A DNA stretch of 64,000 bases from Hydractinia symbiolongicarpus (taxonomy: Eukaryota; Cnidaria; Hydrozoa; Anthoathecata; Hydractiniidae), in NCBI RefSeq assembly GCF_029227915.1, contig NC_079875.1:28146001-28210000 (forward strand), read 5' to 3'. The number at the start of each line of letters is the position of its first letter. The stretch's first letter is position 1. Under the pieces are notes generated by a model. It did no database searches, was not told the DNA's origin, and worked only from the letters and a program-made list of their open reading frames with translations. Below are positions 44,101 through 55,815 of the stretch, piece by piece. The position numbers were made by a program, and so were the translations under genes.

Positions 44101-46880
44101 AAAAATCGCAAATATATGAGACACTCGTTACTTTTAAATGACTCGTTTATCAATTTTAAGGCTAAAATATATAGAAACTCAGACGTTGTCGACCCTAAAT
44201 GACAATTATCTTGTATCAATACGAAAAATCCCAAATACATGGCACTCGTCACTTTGAAATGCCTCGTTTATCAATTTTACGGCTAAAATATATAGAATCA
44301 CAAACGAGGTTGTCGTCCCTAAATGACAATTATTTTGTATCAATACGAAAAATCGCAAATACATGGCACTCGTCACTTTGAAATGCCTCGTTTATCAATC
44401 TTACGACTAAATTATATAGAACTTGAGACGAGGTTGTTGACATTAAATGACAATTATCCTGTATCAATTCGATAAATCGCAAATATATGAGACACTCGTC
44501 ACTTTGAAATGCCTCGTGTATCAATTTTACGACTAAAATATATAGAACCTGGGGCGAGGTTGTCGACCCTAAAGTACAATTATCCTTTATCAATACGAAA
44601 AATCGCAAATACATGACACTCGTCACTTTGAAGTGCATCGTTTATCAAATTTACGGCTAAAATATATAGAACCTGAGACGAGGTTGTTGACCCTAAATGA
44701 CAATTATCTTGTATAAATACGAAAAATCTCAAATACATGGCACTCGTTACTTTGAAATGCCTCGTTTATCAATTTTACGACTAAAATATATAGAAACTGA
44801 AACGAGGTTGTCGTCCCTAAATGACAATTATCTTGTATCAATACGAAAAATCCCAAATACATGGCACTCGTCACTTTGAAATGCCTCGTTTATCAATTTT
44901 ACGGCTAAAATATATAGAACCTGAGACGAGGTTTTTGTCCCTAATTGACAATTATCCTGTATCAATTCGAAAAATCGCAAATATATGAGACACTCGTTAC
45001 TTTTAAATGACTCGTTTATCAATTTTAAGGCTAAAATATATAGAAACTCAGACGTTGTCGACCCTAAAGTACAATTATCCTTTATCAATACGAAAAATCT
45101 CAAATACATGACACTCACTTCTTTTAAATGCGTCGTTTATCAATTTTACGACTAAAATATATAGAAACTCAAACGAGGTTGTCGTCCCTAAATGACAATT
45201 ATCTTGTATCAATACGAAAAATCCCAAATACATGGCACTCGTCACTTTGAAATGCCTCGTTTATCAATTTTACGGCAAAAATATATAGAAACTGCAACGA
45301 GGTTGTCGACTCTAAATGACATTTATCTTGTATAAATATGAAAAATAGCAAATATATAACACTCGTCACTTTGAAATGCCTCGTTTATCTATTTTACGAC
45401 TAAAGTATATAGAACCTGAGACGAGTATGTCGTCCCTAAATGACAATTATCTAGTATCAAACGAAAAATCAGAAATATATGACACTCATCACTTTAAAAT
45501 GCCTCGTTTATCAATTTAGCGGCTAAAATATATAGAAACTGAAACGAGGTTGTTGACCCTAAAGTACAAATATCTTGTATCAATACGAAAAATCGCAAAT
45601 ATACAACACTCGTCACTTCTAAATGCGTCGTTTATCAATTTTACGGCTAAAATATATAGAAACTCAGACGTTGTCGCCCCTAAAGTACAATTATCTTGTA
45701 TCAATACGAAAAATCTCAAATATATGGCACTTGTTACTTTGAAATGCCTCGTTTATCAATCTTACGACTAAATTATATAGAACTTGAGACGAGGTTGTTG
45801 ACATTAAATGACAATTATCCTGTATCAATTCGAAAAATCGCAAATATATGAGACACTTGTTACTTTTAAATGACTCGTTTATCAATTTTACGGCTAAAAT
45901 ATATAGAATCACAAACGAGGTTGTCGTCCCTAAATGACAATTATCTTGTATCAATACGAAAAATCCCAAATACATGGCACTCGTCACTTTTAAATACCTC
46001 GTTTATCAATTTTACGGCTAAAATATATAGAAACTCAGACGTTGTCGCCCCTAAAGTACAATTATCTTGTATCAATACGAAAAATCTCAAATATATGACA
46101 CTCGTTACTTTCAATTGCCTGGTTTATCAATTTTACGACTAAAATATATAGAAACTGAAACGAGGTTGTGGTCCCTAAATGACAATTATCTTGTATCAAT
46201 ACGAAAAATCCCAAATATGGCACTCGTCACTTTGAAATGCCTCGTTTATCAAGTTTACGGCTAAAATATATAGAATCACAAACGAGGTTGTCGTCCCTAA
46301 ATGACAATTATTTTGTATCAACACGAAAAATCGCAAATACATGACACTCGTCACTTTAAAATGCCTCGTTTATCAATTTTGCGACTAAAATATATAGAAA
46401 CTGCAACGAGGTTGTCGACTCTAAATGACATTTATCTTGTATAAATACGAAAAATAGCAAATATATAACACTCGTCACTTTGAAATGCCTCGTTTATCTA
46501 TTTTACGACTAAAGTATATAGAACCTGAGACGAGTTTGTCGTCCCTAAATGACAATTATCTAGTATCAAACGGAAAATCAGAAATATATGACACTCATCA
46601 CTTTAAAATGCCTCGTTTATCAATTTAGCGGCTAAAATATACAGAAACTGAAACGAGGTTGTTGACCCTAAAGTACAAATATCTTGTATCAATACGAAAA
46701 ATCGCAAATATACAACACTCGTCACTTCTAAATGCGTCGTTTATCAATTCCACGGCTAAAATATAAGAACCTAGACGTTGTTGACCCTAAAATACAACTA
46801 TCTTGTGTCAATACGAAAAATCGCAAATAGGTGACACTCTTCACTTTGAAATGCCTCGTTTATCAATTTTAAGGCTATAA
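38140..46880 (+). repeat. A-B-B-A-B higher-order block structure
   Basis: Two block types alternate. Block A covers about 38140-40090 and recurs at about 43450-45280, with landmark shifts of 5312 bp in its left part and 5188 bp in its right part. Block B covers about 40100-41730 and recurs at about 41825-43455 (shift 1725 bp) and about 45288-46880 (shift 5188 bp from the first). B is marked by ATCTAGTATCAAACG, CAATTTAGCGGC, GTACAAATATCTTG and the shortened AAAATATAAGAACCTAGACG. The order is A-B-B-A-B. The left part of A is one monomer longer in spacing than in the second copy, so one monomer was gained or lost after duplication. Confidence 0.85.
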
Positions 46881-48893
46881 TATATAGAATCTGAGACAAG
46901 GTTGTCGTCCCTAAATGACAATCATCCTGTATCAATTCGATAAATCGCAAATATATGAGACATCCGTCACTTTGAAATGCCTCGTGTATCAATTTTACGA
47001 CTAAAATATATAGAACCTGAGGCGAGGTTGTTGACCTTAAAGTACAATTATCCTTTATCAATACGAAAAATCGCAAATACATGACACTCGTCACTTTGAA
47101 ATGCATCGTGTATCAATTTTACGACTAAAATATATAGAACCTGAGGCGAGGTTGTCGTCCCTAAATAACAATTATCCTATATCAATTCGAAAAATCGCAA
47201 ATATATGAGACACTCGTCACTTTTAAATGCCTCGTTTATCAATTTTTCGGCTAGAATATGTAGAAACTAAGACGTTGTCGACCCTAAAGTACAATTATCC
47301 TTTATCAATGCGAAAAATGGCAAATACATGAGATTCGTCACTTTGAAACGCCTCGTTTTTCAATTTTACGGCTAAAATATACAGAAACTGAAACGAGGTT
47401 GTCGTCCCTAAATGACAATTATCTTGTATCAATACGAAAAATCTCAAATACATGACACTCGTCACTTTGAAATGCCTCGTTTATCAATTTTACGACTAAA
47501 ATATAAAGAAACTGAAACGAGGTTGTCGTCCCTAAGTGACAATTATCTTGTATCAATACGAAAAATCTCAAATGCATGGCACTCGTCACTTTGAAATGCC
47601 TCGTTTATCAATTTTACGACTAAAATATATAGAAACTGAAACGAGGTTGTCGTCCCTAAATGACAATTATCTTGTATCAATACGAAAATCCCAAATACAT
47701 GGCACTCGTCCCTTTGAAATGCCTCGTTTATCAATTTTACGGCTACAATATATAGAACCTGAGACGAGGTTTTTGTCCCTAAATGACAATTATCCTGTAT
47801 TAATGCGACAAATTGCAAATATATGAGACACTCGTCACTTTTAAATACCTCGTTTATCAATTTTACGGCTAAAATATATAGAACCTGAGACGAGGTTGTT
47901 GACATTAAATGACAATTATCCTGTATCAATTCGAAAAATCGCAAATACATGACACTCGTCACTTTGAAATGCCTCGTTTATCAATCTTACGACTAAATTA
48001 TATAGAACTTGAGACGAGGTTGTTGACATTAAATGACAATTATCCTGTATCAATTCGAAAAATCGCAAATATATGAGACACTCGTCACTTTGAAATGCCG
48101 CGTGTATCAATTTTACGACTAAAATATATAGAACCTGAGGCGAGGTTGTCGTCCCTAAATGACAATTATCCTGTATCAATTCGATAAATCGCAAATATAT
48201 GAGACACTCGTCACTTTGAAATGCCTCGTGTATCAATTTTACGACTAAAATATATAGAACCTGAGGCGAGGTTGTCGACCCTAGAGTACAATTATCCTTT
48301 ATCAATACGAAAAATCGCAAATACATGACACTCGTTACTTTGAAATGCCTCGTTTATCAATTTTACGACTAAAATATATAGAACATGAGACGAGGTTTTT
48401 GTCCCTAAATGACAATTATCCTGTATTAATGCGACAAATTGCAAATATATGAGACACTCGTCACTTTTAAATACCTCGTTTATCAATTCTACGGCTAAAA
48501 TATATAGAACATGAAACGAGATTGTCGTCCCTAAATGATAATTACCTTGAATCAATACGAAAAATCTCAAATACATGGCACTCATCTCTTTTACATGCCT
48601 CGTTTATCAAATTTACGGCTATAATATATAGAACCTGCAACGAGGTTGTCGCCCCTAAATGACAATTATCTTGTATAAATTCGAAAACCCCCAATATATA
48701 ACACTCGTCTCTTCTTAATGCCTCGTTTATCAATTTTACGACTAAAATATATAGAACCACAAACGAGGTTGTCGTCCCTAAATGACAATTATCTTGTATC
48801 AATACCAAAAATCGCAAATATATGATACTCGTCTCCTTTAAGTGCGCCGTTTATCAATTTTACAACTAAAATATAGAAACTGAGACGAGGTTG

Positions 48894-51800
48894 ACCATAA
48901 GCGGGAATAATAGAGTAAATACACATTTTGAGAATTGATTTGTGTCAAACTTCGCTAGTTTTTTCAAGCATGACAACAAAAGTAATTCGATGAAATGTAC
49001 AATTAAAATCTTTTTCTCTGGAAACTAGAGCATGCTGCACAGTGTGTAATTACTTCATTTTTACCTTTGTGTAGGCTCGCTTCAATATTTCCGCAGGATA
49101 CTGTAACAAACATATAATCTCACTATAAAAAATATTTTTGGTGTCTAGATAGAAGGCGATAAAATTTTTTTGGCGGGAAGAAAATTGACATCAAAACAGA
49201 AACGTACGGTTTTTTGTTTTATTTTGTTTAACATCATAGCTTTGCAAGCGAGTAGGACAATTTTCATTTTGAAGTTTTTATCTCCGCATGCTTTAAAGGT
49301 TTTTTAGAATTTTTTAATTCTCTAGCGTCAGATAGTATTACAATTTTTTCTTCGCATGCTTTCCTGAATTATTATAAAATTTATATTTCTTATCTTACAA
49401 AACATATTTCCTAAGCGGAAGTTTAATGACTTCTTGCGTTTATTATAACTACCCAGTACGGAATTAATAATGACGTATTTTGTACATGTAGGGAATTCAT
49501 ACCACGGTTACTAATGTCCCAAGACATTTTAAGAATAGAAATTTATCAAGCAGAACGATTGAATTCTTGTGGAGATAAGCCACGTTGAGCTGGAGAGAAG
49601 TGTTTGTGAAGTGAATAATAAAAAGATAACTAACAGTGGCTGCGTAAAAAAGATAAAAAAAATAAACTAACATTGGTTGGGTAGAAGTTTGAACTAGTCG
49701 ATAGTAAGTTGCGTTTTTACTGATTTAATATCTATTTTTTCAATAAATTATAATTCGCTGTATCACTTTTTTAGTTTGATTTAGCAGCAGTGGGATCCCA
49801 GTAGAGGTGGAAATTGAGGATACTGGATTGCTGTATGTGATTTTTTACTTTTTAATATATTACGTATCGCTCTGAACCAGTACGCACGCACCACACTGCA
49901 AACTTCAATATACTGAAACATATAAAGTATATGTTTCATACTTATAACTGCGAAAGTATGTGTAGCCTAATTTAGAAAGATTTGGCGCGTGTGTAAACTT
50001 TGTACATTTTTTCCCTGCGCATTTTCCCCCGAAGCAGCCTTTGGGACATATTTAAGTATTGCGCTCCTCGCAGGTTATATAGGATCATTAGGTGCCGTTT
50101 TGCTTATTGTAACTTTTACAGTTTCTAAACAATTTTTGTGAACATTAATTAAAATTTACAAAATCATTCAGCTTTTCTCAAACATTTTTGCACACTGGTA
50201 CAACCCCTCTATGATGGAAAGTTCTACTCTCAACCTTCCAAGACCTAAATTTTCAGTTTCACACAAGAAACATCGTAAACACTTGGTTATAATCTGTTCC
50301 ACGATTTTCCATGTATTTTTCAGTTCTGTATTAAATCTTTTTGTTAGCAGGTCAAAAACTGTCACACAAACATAAGATCGTGTTTATTTCAAATGCGTTT
50401 TTTGAAAGGTTTAGTAAAACGGAGAATGATACACCAGAATGATGATAGATGTTTTAATACAAGGTGACTTCACTTTACACTTACTGACGGTGAAAGAATT
50501 GCGGTACAGCATGCATTTCCTTAAGTAAAAGTTGTTTTTTCAGAATAATTCACTGATTAAATAAAATTGTTGTTGTTTTTAAAGATAATCATCACGAAAG
50601 TTATATTTTTCCGATAAAAGAATTTAGCATAACTACAAAGCATATACAAAAAAACCCTTTTAAAAAACGGCAGCGGTTGACTCCGATCCAAAAAGATTTT
50701 AATACCATATAATCTTCCTTCAAATTCGCATTGCACTTGAAATTTGAGGCCAAATAACTTGGAAACAAGTTAAAATAACTGACGTCACCTCCTGCTTTGG
50801 TAACCAGGGACCACATGGGACCAAAATACCACTATACAGTCGTTTTGGCACAGACGGATTGTTGATGCAGCAAAACCTTTATCAAAATGTCGCGGTATAT
50901 ACAACAGAGGCAACGGCTATACAATTAATTTTGCAGGTGTTTCTTGCTCTACATCAGGCAACGAATAAACAAATTTTTAGCCTTATTGACTAATACAAAA
51001 AATTAACGTTCGTTTTAAGCACATGATCCAATCCATTTTTTGATTAGCCTTTCAACAATGAAATTGATTATATAATAATATTAGGCGCAGATATTTGGTC
51101 AAGGCCTGTGTTTACGGTTTTATCCGCCCGTTTAAAATTCATATTGTGTTTTCTTGTCTTCTAATTGTTTACAGAATCAAATAAACGCCACGTTTGCCCC
51201 AGGTCTTTTTCTTGTGCGCACAACATATACGAAAAACGTTTTTGAAATGCAGTCCGCGCGACTTGTTTTTGTTTCAAACACCAATTTTCCTCCACGTTGG
51301 ACAGATTGATTTTCCGTTCATGGATGCCTTACATATTTAAAGAGTTTACACGGTGAAAAGAGATTACTGTTTGTAAAATGTACTGTTTCTTGTGCTGATT
51401 GACATATAAAAATGTTTTTTCTGTATGATATTTGTAATTCTTAATCTGTAAACTTTATTTACTTATTTTTTTTTTTATATTTAGATAAAAGTATAAAACA
51501 GATAAAATATTCGTGATATGAAAGGTCTGATCAGAGTGTCAATTCGTGTATCTGCAAGTATAAAATGTCACTATTACCACTTTATAAAGATATCAAGACT
51601 AGATCTCAACCAATCGGTAAATACGTGCAAACGTTACATTACGACGGTGTTCTTAAATTGATGTGAAATCGCGATATGAAAAGTTCAGTTATCGTGATGA
51701 CAGTGAAACATTTTATCGTTGGCAAATGGTCTTTGTAATAAACATCAACAAGTAAATAAATACGTGTCTGTCTTGAACAGAAAATTAAAAGTTTATTTTC

Positions 51801-54100
51801 CAAATAAGATGGCTATAAGGCTGTCTTTGTCTCAAACCAACTTAGTATTATTACTATTAAAGTTCTTTATTAGATGAGATTACTTCGTACTCGTTCTGTT
51901 GACAAACTTGTGTTCAAAGACTTTTATATTCTTGTTTAAGCACTAACCAGTTATTATATCTTTTAGCTATGATTTTGTCCACGTGACATGCAACAAGTAA
52001 TTTATAACGTATTAGAAAATATATTTATAATATGCAAGAACAGCATCCATGAACTGGAGTAATCCATAATCTGAGTACTAATGTAGTCTTAGCGTTATTA
52101 ACACATGTTATGGCTGATAAAAGTTAGTTCGTGTGTCTTTTCGCAGTGAAAAGTGCAACGAACATGAAGTAAACAATGCTTGACGCGCAGACTGCAATTC
52201 ACAAACATGCAATTTAGAAAATGAGAAAAAAATAGTGTACAAAAATCAAACGATGACGCACTACGTATCGGTTATAGTTGTGTCTCAGTACACCGTTTAG
52301 TCGTCCTTTCTTCCGATACTATTTCGGTTAAAAATAATTATTGCAAGAAATTATGTCAAACTGTCATTAAATCTACTTACGCAGAAAAATAATAGGAAAA
52401 ACTTTGTTTGAATTTTGACTTCAGATAAAATCTGTCATCATATCAAGATATTTTTTAGATGTTTTTTTGCCCGTTACGCCTGTTGTGTAGAGCTAGATCG
52501 CTCATCAAAATAATGTATAGAAACATAGATATAAGGGTTAACTGTCAGAAAAAGTTTTTATTATTTGCCTTAAGTTGGTTTGACATAGTACCAAAATATT
52601 GACCAATTAGTCGATAAGGCCCGTGGAAAAATCCACTTCAGGATAACAAAAACAACCGTCATTTCAATTTTGCTGACATCAGCAGAGACCTATGAGAACA
52701 CACAAGAATTTTGTATTGCTGATGCCTTCATCGTATATATCTTTGACGTCATTAACACGTCCATTCCGAAACGGATTCGGTGACCCAGGTTTGGAAAACT
52801 TACTCAAATTGCTCCCAGGTAGTCCCTAGTTACTGCAATGGCTTCATTAATTTAATATAGGAGATTGGCATTAATATTATTTTAACGTTTAAAGTTGGTA
52901 AATTACAGAACAATTTTATGGTCGATGTTTTACAGATTTTATCTAAAAAAATAGTGAAGAATATAACCCACTTTCCAAAAGTCAGAGACAGACATACGGA
53001 ACTGGCGTATTATTATATTGATTTACACCAACCACAAAATTTAAATACAACATAGAAAGATAATAAAAAGAAAATAACCATAATACTAGATTTTTTAGGG
53101 AAATCACTGCACAGCCTGCACAGCTTACAAAAACATTCACTACATCATTCTGTAGAGCACGTAGATGTTTGTAAGCCCTGTAGAGGTTGTTACCATTTCC
53201 ATTTTCCAGGATACGCTCGTAAATTTTCTTTCTAAAGTCTCGTTAAATTTATTGTGTCCATTCCATAAAAAAGAACCTGTTCCAAAACTACTCGTTTTTG
53301 ATATAGTAAGCAAATTGGCATTTCGTAAAGAATAAAGCATGTTTTAACCTGAAAAAGCTCTGTCATGAGGGGTGGATTTATCCCTCGCGTATTTATGCAA
53401 ATTTCACAACATCAGTGACATAGAAGTAAATTATGGCCAATATGCACACCTATTATCAATACAGCACATGACGTAAATTATTTTTATGTCATTTGGCCTC
53501 AAAGTGATAAGTGCATATACAGGTGAATATTTATCACAGCACAACCGTATTTCATTCTCAACAGAGAATCCTTCACCCCGATCCCACTTCTGATCATGAA
53601 AGTGCATATTGGCTTAGCCACTTTAACATTACATTAATGTAATTGACGGCGTGACGTTTATTTTGTCGATTTTCATTGCATTTGAGACATGCATTTTTCG
53701 GCGAAATTCATCTATGGACATTAGCAACTTGTTAAGTGTGGGAAAAGCGCAATTTTTTAAACATGTCGATGATAATAAATCTATCAATCCATTATAAACG
53801 TGTTAATCATAATTGCTGGACCTCTGCATGACGAGTCACCTGCTATTACTTGCTATCACAGTCACTTGTGGCATCCTGTGACATGTCACATCATCTGTTA
53901 TATTTAAAAAGGCACAATTGTAAAGTAGCTACCAGAGAACTTAGTTCCTGGAGGGCCTTGTTTCCGAGAAAATCATACGGTCATGAATTGAATTTTTGTA
54001 GCCCAGCATAAGAAAAAGTTAGCGGAATTTCAACAATATTTTCTCACAGTTTTTATCTCATTCAACATTTTTTTAACACTTTAAAACCAATAGTTTTTTT
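48894..54100. other. Non-satellite AT-rich interval with no supported gene
   Basis: The satellite stops abruptly inside a monomer just after GACGAGGTTG. The following 5.2 kb is AT-rich, mixed-composition DNA with no tandem structure. The longest open frames are about 65-71 codons, on the minus strand near 50168-50365, 50601-50816 and 53140-53340. None shows a motif or codon pattern I recognise, so I do not call genes. I saw no tRNA, rRNA or transposon ends here. Confidence 0.6.
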
Positions 54101-54302
54101 AATGAAATGTAAATAGAATGGCAAAAACAAGCACGTTTTATACAAAGATATAGACCTAAGACCTAAGAGTGGAGGGGAGAAGGGCGCCGTTATAATATTA
54201 TAAATGTTAAAAGTAAAAGCGCCCTTCTCCCCTCCTCTCCTAGGTCTTACGTCTATAGCTTTGTATATGTGCTTGTTTTTGCCATTCTATTTACATTTCA
54301 TT
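54101..54302. repeat. Long inverted repeat (hairpin), ~85-bp arms and ~31-bp loop
   Basis: The left arm, 54101-54187, starts AATGAAATGTAAATAGAATG and ends GGAGGGGAGAAGGGCGC. The right arm, about 54219-54302, is its reverse complement (GCGCCCTTCTCCCC to ATTTACATTTCATT) with a handful of mismatches and a 2-4 base length difference near the middle (GCACGTTTTATACAAAG against GCACATATACAAAG). The loop is AT-rich. The match stops cleanly at both outer ends, so this is a discrete foldback. It could be a foldback/MITE-type element, two transposon ends joined head to head, or a viral-type terminal hairpin. The sequence alone does not decide. It lies directly upstream of two small overlapping ORFs. Confidence 0.9.
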
Positions 54303-54352
54303 GTTTACTTAGTGATAGTATATATAATTGTGTTTTATTAATTTTTTTAGTT

Positions 54353-54715
54353 ATGGGCTGTTGGATTGAGTCGTGTACATCTCGTGAGCTTACTGCAACT
54401 CCACCGTATTTCTTTGGTACTTGTTATCCTAGTTTTCGGAATACTGAATTTAAGTGTTCTCTTGGACCTTGTACTTGGTTTTGTTTAACTGAATTTAATT
54501 CTACTTATTGTGGTAATTTTGTTGAATTATGTTTGGAAAAGTACGTTCTAAACCTTCTTGGCATCGTCCTGGTGGCCGTTATCATGCCGGCCGTTATAAC
54601 AAAGCTACTCGAACATTTTATAATCAAGAACAAGGTCTCCAAGTTCCTCGTCCTTCTGAAGGTGATGGTAGTGCTCCTGATTTTGATTGGTTACTTGAAG
54701 CTGACGATTATATGA
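54353..54715 (+). CDS. Unrecognised cysteine-rich small ORF with hydrophobic C-terminal half
   Basis: The frame opens upstream at 54269, inside the hairpin arm. The start I prefer is the ATG at 54353, which follows a pyrimidine-rich tract ending in AG (ATTTTTTTAG), a possible splice acceptor. From there it is about 120 codons. The first ~60 residues are rich in Cys, Phe and aromatic residues (GCWIESC, FFGTCYPSF, CSLGPCTWFC). The last ~55 are strongly hydrophobic (VLVAVIMPAVI, VVLLILIGYL) but lie where a second frame overlaps, so the hydrophobic tail may be a by-product of that frame. Third positions are mostly T up to the overlap, unlike the Harbinger remnant downstream. I do not recognise a family. 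Confidence 0.35.
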   Translation: MGCWIESCTSRELTATPPYFFGTCYPSFRNTEFKCSLGPCTWFCLTEFNSTYCGNFVELCLEKYVLNLLGIVLVAVIMPAVITKLLEHFIIKNKVSKFLVLLKVMVVLLILIGYLKLTII

Positions 54716-54828
54716 ATAATCCAATGCAACATCATGAACCTCCTCCACCTTCTTTGTCAGCTCAAACTGTTGATCAGTATACTCGCGAGAAGACGAAAAC
54801 AAAAATAAAAGAAGAGAAGAAGTCATAG
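54529..54828 (+). CDS. Unrecognised small basic-to-acidic ORF overlapping the cysteine-rich ORF
   Basis: This is a 99-codon frame from the ATG at 54529. It begins with a basic Gly/Arg/His segment (RSKPSWHRPGGRYHAGRYNK), continues with an acidic stretch (SEGDGSAPDFDWLLEADD), then a proline run (EPPPPS), and ends Lys-rich (KTKTKIKEEKKS). Codon third positions are markedly T-rich from about 54530 to 54790, which supports real past coding in this frame. Its last ~20 bases overlap, in another frame, the first readable codons of the Harbinger transposase remnant, so the two may have been joined by insertion. The family is not recognised. A fragment of a small DNA virus or of an unclassified transposon is possible. 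Confidence 0.35.
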   Translation: MFGKVRSKPSWHRPGGRYHAGRYNKATRTFYNQEQGLQVPRPSEGDGSAPDFDWLLEADDYMNNPMQHHEPPPPSLSAQTVDQYTREKTKTKIKEEKKS

Positions 54829-55701
54829 ATTTTGGGTTAGAGATATTTTCAAAAATCGAGTTGAGAAAGGTGCGTTCAACAGTCTGATACCGGAGCTACG
54901 ACTGCACGATAGAGAATATTTTTATCGTTACCTTCGGATGTCACCCGAAAGATTTGAACATCTTTTATCGATGATTGGACCAAAAATACGGAAAAAATTT
55001 TGCCCAAGTAGAGAACCGATAACACCTGCTGAGCGATTAATAGTAACACTTCGTTATTTGGCCACAAGCGAATCCCTACAAACGCAGTCATTTTACTTTC
55101 GTATTGGCAGAACGACGGTATGTAATATCATAAGTGAAACTACTCGAGCTATATGGGATAGTTTGATGCCGATATACTTAAAGTCGCCAGACACTATCGA
55201 AGAATGGAGAACCATTGCTTTTGAATTTGAAAAAGAATGGAACTATACTAACTGTGTAGGGGCAATATGCAATGCCAAGTACTGTTTCACGATGGTCGAT
55301 ATAGGAAGTTATGGCAGAGATAACAATGCGTCTATATTCAATGAAAGTGAAATATACAACGCTTTTCAAAATAATTTATTAAATCTTCCTAAACATAAAA
55401 CAACATCATCGAAATCGAAACTTGAGATGACATTTTCGGTTTGAAACCCTGGCTCATGAAACCATTTCCTGGTAAAAATCTATCCTTTGAAGAAAGAATA
55501 TATAACTATCGTCTATCAAGAGCAAGAAGAACAATTGAAAATACATTTGGTATTCTTGCAGCAAAATGGAGAATATTTCGACAACCAATAAAAACTAAAC
55601 CCACAAAAATTGAAGGAATAATTAAAGCTACTGTTTGTTCACACAACTACCTACGTTTAACAGATGGCCCAAAATATACTCATTCTGAACAAATACAATG
55701 A
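54809..55701 (+). mobile_element. PIF/Harbinger-type transposase remnant (HARBI1-like), deleted and frameshifted
   Basis: The readable frame starts after a TAA at 54806 and gives KKRRSHRFWVRDIF, a typical Harbinger N-terminal region, then LRMSPERFEHLLSMIGP. It continues through PAERLIVTLRYLATSES to NCVGAI. In this family NCVGAI is normally followed by DGKH, with the first catalytic Asp, and about 30 more residues. Here NCVGAI runs straight into NAKYCFTMVDIGSYGRDN, so the first Asp and its surroundings have been deleted in frame. The frame then breaks between about 55390 and 55425, and the correct reading resumes as DDIFGLKPWLMKPFPGKNL (with the second Asp) at 55426. It ends with RRTIENTFGILAAKWRIF, which holds the catalytic Glu, and a TGA at 55699. 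This is a dead element. No terminal inverted repeats could be assigned confidently. Confidence 0.85.
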
Positions 55702-55815
55702 TGAAGAATCATCGCGCTAGTAAATTGACAACAAAAAAACTACAAAAATCAAAAACGTACAATGTTCTCCTAAATATATACAAGTTTAACAGCAACCATA
55801 GTTACAGATTAAATA

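Larger units (their letters stand above)
1..48893 (+). repeat. Main satellite array, ~124-bp monomer, ~390 copies
   Basis: The whole stretch is a head-to-tail tandem repeat. Recurring landmarks in each unit, in order, are TGACAATTATC, TGTATCAATACGAAAAATCGC, a variable centre (TGACACTCGTCAC or GAGACATTTGTCTC), AAATGCCTCGTTTATC, AATTTTACGGCTAAAATATA, and GAACCTGAGACGAGGTTG. Counting a modal unit by hand gives 124 bp at about 35% G+C. Units with ATATATGAGACACTCG in the centre are 126 bp. All copies have the same orientation. Several monomer subfamilies are interleaved, differing at sites such as GACGAGGTTGTCG / GACGTTGTTGACCCC / GAGGTACTCG. The array enters from the left edge, so its true start is outside the window. 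Short ORFs on both strands are by-products of periodicity: 124 is not a multiple of 3, amino-acid changes between copies are frequent, and there is no codon-level constraint I can see. Function is unknown. Such arrays are typical of heterochromatin. Confidence 0.97.

Noticed and set aside
1-48893. CRISPR-like array
   Set aside because: Units are contiguous with no unique spacers, the monomer is ~124 bp and the context is eukaryotic with retroelements.
1-48893. Hammerhead ribozyme in the satellite monomer
   Set aside because: Penelope-like elements and some satellites carry hammerheads, so I looked for the CTGANGA core. The closest match, CTGAGACGAG, does not fit, and no paired GAAA arrangement follows.
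1-48893. CENP-B box in the monomer
   Set aside because: TTCGAAAAATCGCAA matches the first half of the pattern (TTCG....A) but lacks the required CGGG end.
50780-52751. Two perfect TGACGTCA (CRE-like) sites at 50780-50787 and 52744-52751
   Set aside because: In a window this size about one such 8-mer is expected by chance, and no gene lies nearby.
53140-53340. 66-codon minus-strand frame
   Set aside because: Composition looks slightly protein-like, but there is no recognised motif, no neighbouring exons and no splice signals that I could support.
53877-53890. 14-bp perfect palindrome TGTGACATGTCACA
   Set aside because: Isolated, with no neighbouring gene or repeated copy seen. Could be chance.
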